A stretch of DNA of 6,849 nt, taken from positions 1-6,849 of the forward strand of contig JAOPWF010000678.1 of NCBI GenBank assembly GCA_025965815.1. Direction: 5' to 3'. Position 1 is the stretch's first letter; every line of letters starts with the position of its first letter. Positions 1 to 5,101 of the stretch are shown here, in pieces. A program made the position numbers and the translations under genes. Source of the stretch: Mycobacterium sp. Lineage in GTDB: Bacteria > Actinomycetota > Actinomycetes > Mycobacteriales > Mycobacteriaceae. The notes below the pieces were generated by a model, which was not told the DNA's origin, did no database searches, and saw only the letters and a list, made by a program, of their open reading frames with translations.

Positions 1-92
1 CGCTGCTCGTACCACCGGGATTCCAGATTCCACGGATCCGCCGCCGACGCGTACATCTGCTCGAAGTACGTGTCGGGCAGTCGCGCGTTCAG
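1..92 (-). CDS. SAM-dependent methyltransferase, NodS-like (partial, N-terminus only)
   Basis: Only about the first 30 codons lie in the window; the gene runs off the left edge. The visible residues include LPDTYFEQMYA, then DPWNLE and SRWYEQ. As I recall, this is the usual opening of the NodS-type class I SAM methyltransferases found beside PIG-L deacetylases; the SAM-binding motifs lie outside the window. Choice of start: there is no ATG, GTG or TTG in this frame for many codons upstream. The first ATG (54-56) falls inside the conserved opening and would remove it. A CTG at 92-90 overlaps the stop of the deacetylase gene as CTGA and would give (M)NARLPDTYF. A GGGGGAGG stretch lies about 10 bases upstream. 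The family call is fairly safe from the opening and the operon context. The CTG start is an inference, and the substrate is unknown. Confidence 0.7.
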   Translation of the reverse strand, partial: MNARLPDTYFEQMYASAADPWNLESRWYEQ

Positions 93-856
93 AGGAACAC
101 CACCTCCCCCACCGCCAGCAGGCGCCGAAGCACGAACGGCGGCAGCACCGGTACGCCCCCCGGGCCCGACGGATCGAACTGGCTGCAAAAGGACTGTGCG
201 GCAAGCTGTTTGCGACCCACCGCAGCACGGTCCAGCTGCACCGAGTGTGCCCGCTGCCACGGCACCGCGGAGTCTTCGGGAAATGCCCAGTGCCACATCC
301 AGACCGGATACTCGAGCAGCACCGCCCCGGTCCGCTGCGCGGCGACCGCCGCGGCGCGGCCGACGGCTTCGTGGTCGGTGTGCCCGTCACCGCTCCAGGT
401 GGCGGCGCACCATGTCCCGGGCGGTCGTCCGTCGAGTATCCCGGTCAGCATGTCGGCGATGCGCTCCTGGTATTCACTGAGCGCACCGTCGGGCAACCCG
501 AGACAGATCGGTTCGCCGACGCCGAGCGCACTGGTCGCGCGGCGAAGCTCGGCGCGCCGGGTGCGCTCCAGTTTGTTGCGGTCGAATGGCGACAGATCCG
601 GATAGGCCGCGCCGCCGTCGCTCACCGACACCACCCGCACATCGACGCCGTGCGCGGCCAGCAGCGCCGCGGTAGCGCCGAAGCCGAGCGTCTCGTCGTC
701 GGGGTGCGGCGCCACCACGATCAGCGCCGGGCAGGTGGTCGTGTCGACTTCCGGGAAACGGCGGCCCCAGCCGATCCAGGACGGTGTGGGGGTGCCGCCG
801 CCAGACAGACTCCGCGCGGCGAATCGTGCGGCGTTACTGGACCCGGCGGTGTTCAC
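89..856 (-). CDS. PIG-L / LmbE family zinc-dependent deacetylase
   Basis: This is a 255-residue protein of the PIG-L/LmbE/MshB family, whose members remove N-acetyl or similar acyl groups from amino sugars. The N-terminal ~42 residues are poorly conserved in character. The fold then opens with ALIVVAPHPDDETLG, where H51 and D54 are the expected zinc ligands and D53 the expected general base. The third zinc ligand is expected in HTDHEAVG (H159 or H162). EYPVWMWHW at about 182-190 looks like a subfamily motif. There is no signal peptide or membrane segment, so it is probably cytosolic. The GTG start at 856 overlaps the stop of the upstream dehydrogenase-like gene as GTGA and avoids an implausible upstream extension that would run well into that gene. 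It should be translationally coupled to both neighbours. The family call is strong. The substrate is unknown, but a glycosyltransferase in the same operon makes an amino-sugar conjugate plausible. Confidence 0.88.
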   Translation of the reverse strand: MNTAGSSNAARFAARSLSGGGTPTPSWIGWGRRFPEVDTTTCPALIVVAPHPDDETLGFGATAALLAAHGVDVRVVSVSDGGAAYPDLSPFDRNKLERTRRAELRRATSALGVGEPICLGLPDGALSEYQERIADMLTGILDGRPPGTWCAATWSGDGHTDHEAVGRAAAVAAQRTGAVLLEYPVWMWHWAFPEDSAVPWQRAHSVQLDRAAVGRKQLAAQSFCSQFDPSGPGGVPVLPPFVLRRLLAVGEVVFL

Positions 857-1794
857 TCGGCTCCGCCCGCCAATCGGCCCAGCGCGGCGAGGTCGCGTTC
901 GGCATGGCTCTGCCGCACATAGATGGTCAGGTCCGCGACGCGACGGGCGTGCTGGGCGTCCAGGCACAGTGGGCCGGGTCCGAGCGCCCGGCCGGTGCGG
1001 GTGATGGCTTCCTCGACAGCGTTCTCGACGACGGCGCGGGTCCGTCGGGCGATCAACTCGGCGTTGCCTTTTCGGTCATGTGGATCGGCGTCCACCTGAC
1101 ATGCCGCCGACATGAGCAGCGCTTCGGCGGCGGTGATCGCGGCGTCCACCGCGCCGAGGTGGGCCAGCGCATGCTCGTCGGCCTTGGCGCTGGCGGCGGC
1201 CCGGTACAGCGGCGCGGCGACCGCACGGGCGCCGCCCAGCCAGCAGGCTGCGACCCCGATCGCGCCGTGCCAGAAGCCGGGCCGGTCGAGGTAGTCACCC
1301 GGACGTTCGACGGTCGTCGCCGTGGCATCGCTGAACTGGACCGACCGGGTGTCCGAGTCCTGCATGCCGGGGTTTCGCCAGGTGCTGGGTAGCGGCCGGA
1401 CTGACGGCTGGGCCAACTCGACGGCGAACAACGCCCGCTCACCGCTGTCGAGTCGGGCGGTCACCAACGCGTGACTGCACAGCCCCGCGCCGGAGCACCA
1501 CACCTTGGTCCCCTCCAGCGAGATGGCGTCGCCGTCAGTGCGGGCACGCAGCACCGCGTCCGACGACTCCGCCGCCCACACTGCCCACAGCTGCCCGTAT
1601 TGCGGGGCAGGGCCACCCAACTCGGCGAGGATCGCGACGGCGTCGGCGTGGGCTTCGGCCAGTCGCCCGGCGACCACGTCGGCCTGCGTCAACTGCGCCA
1701 ACCGGCTCCACCGCCGGGCGGTGCCGCCGGAGCCGGGCAGCGGCAGGTCAAGCTCGCCGGATCCCAGCCAGTGCCCCACCAGACCGGCCGTCAT
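853..1794 (-). CDS. Acyl-CoA dehydrogenase-like flavoprotein (short form)
   Basis: The protein has 313 residues, against about 380 for a typical acyl-CoA dehydrogenase. The family resemblance is clearest in the middle beta domain (about 92-128: LEGTKVWCSGAG, then HALVTAR) and in the C-terminal helical half (about 170-305: GFWHGAIGVAACWLGGAR, then RRVADLTIYVRQSHAERDLAALG). The N-terminal helical domain is abbreviated. I do not see the YEGT-type motif that carries the catalytic glutamate of MCAD-like enzymes; a HAER motif lies near the end. It may therefore be an FAD-dependent oxidase, dehydrogenase or binding protein acting on something other than a normal fatty acyl-CoA. Its ATG overlaps the glycosyltransferase stop as ATGA, and its TGA overlaps the deacetylase GTG, so it is an integral operon member. 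The superfamily call is good; the reaction is unknown. Confidence 0.8.
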   Translation of the reverse strand: MTAGLVGHWLGSGELDLPLPGSGGTARRWSRLAQLTQADVVAGRLAEAHADAVAILAELGGPAPQYGQLWAVWAAESSDAVLRARTDGDAISLEGTKVWCSGAGLCSHALVTARLDSGERALFAVELAQPSVRPLPSTWRNPGMQDSDTRSVQFSDATATTVERPGDYLDRPGFWHGAIGVAACWLGGARAVAAPLYRAAASAKADEHALAHLGAVDAAITAAEALLMSAACQVDADPHDRKGNAELIARRTRAVVENAVEEAITRTGRALGPGPLCLDAQHARRVADLTIYVRQSHAERDLAALGRLAGGAE

Positions 1795-2516
1795 GCCGGT
1801 TCACCCGCGGCCTTGGGTAACACGCGGCGCGAGACGGACCGCAGATGCGCGGCGAATCCACCTGGGGCACGGCTGGTTTGGCGGTCCGACGTCGCCACCG
1901 AAAGGCGCTCGTCCCAGTGGATGCGGTACCCGGCGTCGTCGAATCGCTCGACCAGGTCGACGTCCTCACCGCTTTCCAGGGTGGCGAAACCGCCCACCCG
2001 CCAATACGCGTCGGCGCGGCAGCCCAGATTGGCGCCGTGAATGTGATCGTGGCCGGGTCCGTCGGATTGGTAGCTGCGCAGGTAGTGCTGGGCGACCGCA
2101 TCCGGATAGTGCTCCCACTCCGGGACCCGCACGACACCGAGGACCATGTCGGCGTCGGCCGCCGTCTGGCGCAGCAACCAGTCCGGGTCGACCTGGGAAT
2201 CGGCGTCGGTGGTGGCGTACCAGGTGCGGGCGTCGTCGCTGTCGCACACCGACCGCGCGTAGTCGAAGCCGGCGGCACGGGCAGCACCGACGCTGCGGGC
2301 GTCGATGCGCACGAAATGGACGTCGGCGCCGTACTGACCGGCCAGAGCGGCGCTACCGTCGTCACACGAGTCCAGCACGACCACGGTCAACACCGGAACC
2401 GGAAGGCACGTCGCGGCGGTCAACGTCGCCCGCAGGCAACGCGGCAGCAGAGCTGCTTCGTTGTGGGCGGGAATCACCACCACCGCTTGAGCGATGGGCA
2501 GAACGGCAGCAGTCAT
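1791..2516 (-). CDS. Family 2 glycosyltransferase
   Basis: This 241-residue GT-A fold glycosyltransferase appears to be the first gene of the minus-strand operon. The N-terminal nucleotide-binding strand reads VVVIPAHNEAALLPRCL (about 12-28). The metal-binding DxD motif is TTDAD (D104 and D106). A GANLGCRADAYWRVGGF acceptor-side motif is at about 161-177, and GEDVDLV (about 183-189) holds the likely catalytic-base region. There is no C-terminal transmembrane segment, unlike NodC or hyaluronan-synthase types, so a soluble enzyme is expected. The frame stays open far upstream into the divergent hydrolase gene, but the ATG at 2516 sits 11 codons before the first conserved strand and is the natural start. 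AGGA lies directly against the ATG, which is too close for a normal ribosome-binding site. The stop overlaps the next gene by ATGA. Donor and acceptor sugars cannot be read from the sequence. Confidence 0.87.
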   Translation of the reverse strand: MTAAVLPIAQAVVVIPAHNEAALLPRCLRATLTAATCLPVPVLTVVVLDSCDDGSAALAGQYGADVHFVRIDARSVGAARAAGFDYARSVCDSDDARTWYATTDADSQVDPDWLLRQTAADADMVLGVVRVPEWEHYPDAVAQHYLRSYQSDGPGHDHIHGANLGCRADAYWRVGGFATLESGEDVDLVERFDDAGYRIHWDERLSVATSDRQTSRAPGGFAAHLRSVSRRVLPKAAGEPA

Positions 2517-2606
2517 TCCTGATAGGTAGCCGTTTCTCGCCGATTCCACACGTGGCCCGCCGTCCGGGGCAAGGTTCTGCGGCCGGGCTGATGCAACGAT
2601 GGACGG
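2517..2606. promoter_or_regulatory. Divergent intergenic region between GT2 operon and HAD gene
   Basis: These 90 bases must hold the promoters of both the minus-strand operon and the HAD gene. On the minus strand, TACCTA (2528-2523) lies 6 bases before the glycosyltransferase ATG and could be a weak -10 box of a leaderless transcript. A small interrupted palindrome, CCACACGTGG, is centred near 2555. No clear -10 or ribosome-binding site was found for the HAD start at 2607. Confidence 0.35.
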
Positions 2607-3305
2607 ATGGGCTCCGATCAACATGCCATCCGAGCGGTGATGTTCGACTATTCCGGCACGCTCTTTCGCCTCGAGGAGGACGAGAGTTGGTTTGCCGACA
2701 TGCACGTTGACGACCGCGCGGTCGACGGTCATGTGCAGGCGGAGTTGATGCGCCGGCTGACCGCGCCCACCGGCCGCTCGGTCGAGATGACGCCGCAGGA
2801 GTACCACGCGTGGGCCAACCGGGACCTCACCCCACATCTGCATCGGGAGGCCTATCTGCACGTGCTGCGCGAGTCCGGCCTGGCGCATCACCACGCGGAA
2901 TCGCTGTACGGCCGGGTGATCGACCCGTCCTGCTGGACTCCATATCCGGACACCGCAGCGGTGCTGAAAGGCCTGTCCGAGCAGGGTTTTCGGACCGCTG
3001 TCGTGTCGAACATCTCCTTCGACATCCGGCCGGCGTTCGAGGCGATGGGAGTGGCACGCTACGTGGACGAGTTTGTGCTGTCGTTCGAAGTCGGCGCGGT
3101 CAAGCCGAATCCGCCGATCTTCGAGACAGCCGTGTCGAGACTCGGTGTCGCCGCGGACGAGGCGTTGATGGTCGGTGACAGCGAAGAGGCCGACGGCGGC
3201 GCCCGGACGATCGGCTGCCGATTCGCGCTGGTCGACCCGTTGCCGACGGACGAGCGTCCGTGGGGTCTACGCGCGGCGCTGAGTGAGTACGGCCTCGTCG
3301 TCTGA
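2607..3305 (+). CDS. HAD-superfamily hydrolase
   Basis: A 232-residue haloacid-dehalogenase-superfamily protein with all four motif regions in order. Motif I is FDYSGTLF with nucleophile D14. Motif II is VVSN with S134. Motif III is the lysine K166 in AVKPNPPIF. Motif IV is VGDSEEAD with D191 and D196. The stretch between motifs I and II, about residues 21-125, should form the alpha-helical C1 cap typical of phosphoglycolate-phosphatase or dehalogenase-like members. At D+2 in motif I, where phosphatases carry the general acid/base Asp, this protein has Ser (S16), so a normal phosphatase mechanism is not assured. The gene stands alone, divergent from the GT2 operon. The ATG at 2607 leaves ten residues before the first core strand; ATGs at 2591 and 2599 are out of frame. 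The substrate is unknown. The superfamily call is very secure. Confidence 0.88.
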   Translation: MGSDQHAIRAVMFDYSGTLFRLEEDESWFADMHVDDRAVDGHVQAELMRRLTAPTGRSVEMTPQEYHAWANRDLTPHLHREAYLHVLRESGLAHHHAESLYGRVIDPSCWTPYPDTAAVLKGLSEQGFRTAVVSNISFDIRPAFEAMGVARYVDEFVLSFEVGAVKPNPPIFETAVSRLGVAADEALMVGDSEEADGGARTIGCRFALVDPLPTDERPWGLRAALSEYGLVV

Positions 3306-3316
3306 AATTTCAGCGG

Positions 3317-3330
3317 TAGCGTCGCCGATA
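3317..3330 (+). promoter_or_regulatory. Leaderless-type promoter (-10 TAGCGT) of the reductase remnant
   Basis: TAGCGT at 3317-3322 fits the mycobacterial TANNNT -10 consensus. The ATG at 3330 begins 7 bases later, exactly where transcription would start. No good -35 box is visible, which is common for such promoters. The spacing supports an mRNA that begins at the start codon. Confidence 0.45.
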
Positions 3331-3443
3331 TGTCCGACAGCGAACGCATCAACCCGCCCTGGTGGCTGAAACCGATGAACCAGGTCTTGAGCCCAGGACG
3401 GGTTGTTGTCGGTGCCGCATCTTTTCCATTTGCTTGGTCATAA
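3330..3443 (+). pseudogene. N-terminal remnant of an F420 (deazaflavin)-dependent nitroreductase-family gene
   Basis: This is a 37-codon open frame running from ATG to TAA. Its first ~20 residues read MSDSERINPPWWLKPMNQVL. The PPWWLKPMN motif is, from memory, the characteristic opening of mycobacterial deazaflavin-dependent nitroreductase/quinone-reductase proteins (Ddn/FDOR-A family, normally about 140-150 residues). After Leu20 the similarity ends: the tail SPGRVVVGAASFPFAWS is unrelated and the frame stops. No continuation is evident in the other two frames before the menB promoter. The simplest reading is a gene that lost most of its body by deletion while keeping its start and promoter. 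The alternative is a genuine short protein or leader peptide. The family assignment is from a short match only. Confidence 0.45.
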
Positions 3444-3449
3444 CCGGAC

Positions 3450-3489
3450 GAAGCGTCGCTTCCCGCGATGCCGGCTCAGCGTTCGCGGG
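3450..3489. promoter_or_regulatory. Two inverted repeats upstream of the menB promoter
   Basis: GAAGCG-T-CGCTTC (3450-3462) is a perfect 6-base palindrome with a single central base. It is followed directly by arms CCCGCGA (3462-3468) and TCGCGGG (3483-3489) with a 14-base spacer. Both lie upstream of the predicted menB -10 box, about 20-60 bases before the start. They could be repressor or activator sites. There is no T-run after the second stem, so an intrinsic terminator is unlikely. Confidence 0.35.
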
Positions 3490-3497
3490 TCTACGCA

Positions 3498-3510
3498 TAC
3501 AGTCGACCTG
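3498..3510 (+). promoter_or_regulatory. menB promoter, -10 box TACAGT, leaderless
   Basis: TACAGT (3498-3503) matches TANNNT and lies 6 bases before the GTG at 3510, so transcription probably begins at the start codon. This decides the menB start in favour of the GTG over the ATG at 3468, which lies upstream of the -10 box. Confidence 0.55.
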
Positions 3511-4427
3511 TGAGCGACGACAATCCTTTTGAACCGTCTCTGTGGCGGCCTGTCGACGGATTCGCCGACCTGACCGACATCACCTACCACCGCCATGTCT
3601 TCGACGGGAAGCCGCAGCCCACCGTGCGGGTGGCGTTCGACCGGCCGGAGGTGCGCAATGCGTTCCGGCCGCACACCGTCGACGAGCTGTACCGCGTTCT
3701 GGACCACGCCCGGATGTCACCGGATGTCGGCGTGGTGCTGCTGACCGGCAACGGCCCCAGCCCCAAGGACGGCGGCTGGGCGTTCTGCTCCGGCGGCGAC
3801 CAGCGCATCCGCGGCCGCTCCGGCTACCAGTACGCCGAGGGCGAGACCGCCGACACCGTCGATGTGGCCCGCGCCGGGCGGCTGCACATCCTTGAGGTGC
3901 AGCGGCTCATCCGGTTCATGCCGAAGGTGGTCATCTGCCTGGTCAACGGTTGGGCGGCCGGCGGCGGCCACAGCCTGCATGTGGTGTGTGACCTGACCGT
4001 GGCCAGCCGGCAGCACGCCCGCTTCAAGCAGACCGACGCGGATGTCGGCAGCTTCGACGGCGGTTACGGCAGCGCCTATCTGGCCAAGCAGGTCGGTCAG
4101 AAGTTCGCCCGCGAGATCTTCTTCCTCGGCAGGCCCTATACCGCTGAGCAGATGCATGCGATGGGCGCGGTCAACGAGGTCGTGGACCACGCCGATCTGG
4201 AAGGCGTCGGCCTGGGGTGGGCAGCGGTGATCAACGGCAAGTCGCCGCAGGCCATCCGGATGCTGAAGTACGCCTTCAATCTGACCGACGACGGCCTGGT
4301 CGGCCAGCAGCTGTTCGCCGGTGAGGCAACGCGATTGGCGTACATGACCGATGAGGCCGTGGAGGGACGGGATGCGTTCCTGGAGAAACGCGAGCCCGAT
4401 TGGTCGCCGTTCCCCCGCTACTTCTGA
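3510..4427 (+). CDS. menB: 1,4-dihydroxy-2-naphthoyl-CoA synthase (naphthoate synthase)
   Basis: MenB closes the second ring of menaquinone, converting o-succinylbenzoyl-CoA to 1,4-dihydroxy-2-naphthoyl-CoA in the cytosol. The 305-residue crotonase-fold protein carries RVAFDRPEVRNAFRPHTVDEL, the oxyanion/CoA loop AFCSGGDQRIRGRSGYQY, and CLVNGWAAGGGHSLHVVCDL. D176, S181 and D183 in TDADVGSFD and Y278 in RLAYMTDEA correspond to D185, S190, D192 and Y287 of the M. tuberculosis enzyme with a constant offset of 9. The protein ends in WSPFPRYF, like its homologues. From memory, the core is near-identical to Rv0548c (314 residues); only the N-terminal ~30 residues vary. The start is the GTG at 3510, supported by homologues beginning SDNPF-like and by the leaderless -10 box. 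Its last 10 bases overlap the convergent gene. Actinobacteria rely on menaquinone for respiration, so this is expected to be essential. Confidence 0.97.
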   Translation: MSDDNPFEPSLWRPVDGFADLTDITYHRHVFDGKPQPTVRVAFDRPEVRNAFRPHTVDELYRVLDHARMSPDVGVVLLTGNGPSPKDGGWAFCSGGDQRIRGRSGYQYAEGETADTVDVARAGRLHILEVQRLIRFMPKVVICLVNGWAAGGGHSLHVVCDLTVASRQHARFKQTDADVGSFDGGYGSAYLAKQVGQKFAREIFFLGRPYTAEQMHAMGAVNEVVDHADLEGVGLGWAAVINGKSPQAIRMLKYAFNLTDDGLVGQQLFAGEATRLAYMTDEAVEGRDAFLEKREPDWSPFPRYF

Positions 4428-4918
4428 CGTTTGAACGTGGTCTGCCCGTGCGGTGACTTCGCGAACGCGATCACCTTCGCGGGCGCCACCCGGAACACAT
4501 GGGCGATGTGGCCTTCGTGACCGAAGCCGTTGTCGTCCGGCGTGAAATCCCACTCGCCCTGGTACTTATCGCGGATCGCGTCGGCCAGCGGCGTCAGGGC
4601 GGCCAGGCCGGTGACCCGTTCGGCGTTGCCTTCGATGACCACGTCGAGGCCGTCCTTCCAGGTGTTAGTGCCGGTGGTCACCGCGACCGCCGTGGAATGT
4701 TCGAGGTTCTTCGCCTTCTGCTCCTCGGGTCCGGTGCAGAACACGAAGCTGTCGTCCACCCACGCGCCTATCAGCGGCGTGATGTGCGGGCGTCCGTCGC
4801 TGCGCACGGTGGTCAGCCAGTACGACTCCGCGGCGGTCAGCGCATCGCTAACCTGCTGCCAGTCGGTGGGCCGCTCGGCCTCGCTGAATCGGGTGTCGAG
4901 CTTGGCGGTAAGAGTCAT
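4418..4918 (-). CDS. Pyridoxamine 5'-phosphate oxidase-fold flavin/F420-binding protein
   Basis: A 166-residue split-beta-barrel protein of the PNPOx-like/FDOR-B type. Features are SYWLTTVRSDGRPHITPLIGAW (about 32-53), which opens the cofactor-binding barrel, then FCTGPEEQKAKNLEH (about 60-74) with the lysine and NL typical of the phosphate-binding part, and DVVIEGNAERVT (about 92-103). The C-terminal part ends in HIAHVFRVAPAKVIAFAK (about 137-154). Members bind FMN or F420 and act as oxidoreductases or haem-degrading proteins; the sequence alone does not decide the cofactor. No signal peptide is present. The gene is convergent with menB, overlapping it by 10 bases, and divergent from the SDR gene. 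As I remember the M. tuberculosis order, no such gene lies between Rv0548c and Rv0547c, so it may have been inserted here. No convincing ribosome-binding site or -10 box was found near the ATG at 4918. Confidence 0.82.
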   Translation of the reverse strand: MTLTAKLDTRFSEAERPTDWQQVSDALTAAESYWLTTVRSDGRPHITPLIGAWVDDSFVFCTGPEEQKAKNLEHSTAVAVTTGTNTWKDGLDVVIEGNAERVTGLAALTPLADAIRDKYQGEWDFTPDDNGFGHEGHIAHVFRVAPAKVIAFAKSPHGQTTFKRQK

Positions 4919-4937
4919 ACCGATACTGACTGTGCGC

Positions 4938-5070
4938 CCGCGACGAACTCATCGCTCCTATTTGCACCCAAGTCGACGTTCTGCAGCGAAAGTGCGAGTG
5001 ACCGCCTGCGAATCGTTGACTTGGGGGTAATTGGGCGTGGAGGGGGAGGCGCGCGGCCGCGACGAACTCA
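4938..5070. repeat. 14-bp direct repeat flanking an imperfect inverted repeat in a divergent promoter region
   Basis: CCGCGACGAACTCA occurs exactly at 4938-4951 and again at 5057-5070, 119 bases apart start to start. Between the copies lie arms CCCAAGTCGAC (4967-4977) and GTTGACTTGGG (5015-5025), which pair at 10 of 11 positions across a 37-base spacer. One direct repeat lies close upstream of each divergent gene. Possible explanations are paired regulator sites or the trace of a small insertion or duplication. Confidence 0.5.
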
Positions 5071-5086
5071 ACGAAAATAGGCCACC

Positions 5087-5101
5087 TAAACTCATGATCC
5101 G
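5087..5101 (+). promoter_or_regulatory. SDR gene promoter, -10 box TAAACT, leaderless
   Basis: TAAACT (5087-5092) fits TANNNT and is separated by 8 bases from the GTG at 5101. It is the best -10 match in the 182-bp intergenic region. The second copy of the direct repeat lies about 16 bases upstream, at the -35 position. Confidence 0.5.

Noticed and set aside
70..1392. Long plus-strand open frames opposite the deacetylase and dehydrogenase genes
   Set aside because: They are Arg/Pro/Ala/Ser-rich translations with no domain motifs, antisense to genes with clear family signatures; this is typical of high-GC DNA.
1505..2710. 401-codon plus-strand open frame
   Set aside because: Arg/Pro-rich composition without recognisable domains, and it lies opposite the glycosyltransferase with its intact GT2 motifs.
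2517..2894. Upstream extension of the glycosyltransferase to 2894
   Set aside because: It would run through the divergent HAD gene; the extra residues have no fold signature and the ATG at 2516 fits GT2 N-termini.
3468..3509. Upstream ATG start for menB at 3468
   Set aside because: The added 14 residues do not resemble MenB N-termini as I recall them, and the ATG lies before the -10 box that fits a start at 3510.
3717..4553. 278-codon minus-strand open frame over menB
   Set aside because: It is the reverse of menB, which is certain from its conserved active site; the translation has no family character.
4848..4959. 34-codon minus-strand frame starting at 4952 after an AGGAG
   Set aside because: The AGGAG is only 2 bases from the ATG, too close to work well; the frame overlaps the PNPOx gene start out of phase and the peptide is featureless.
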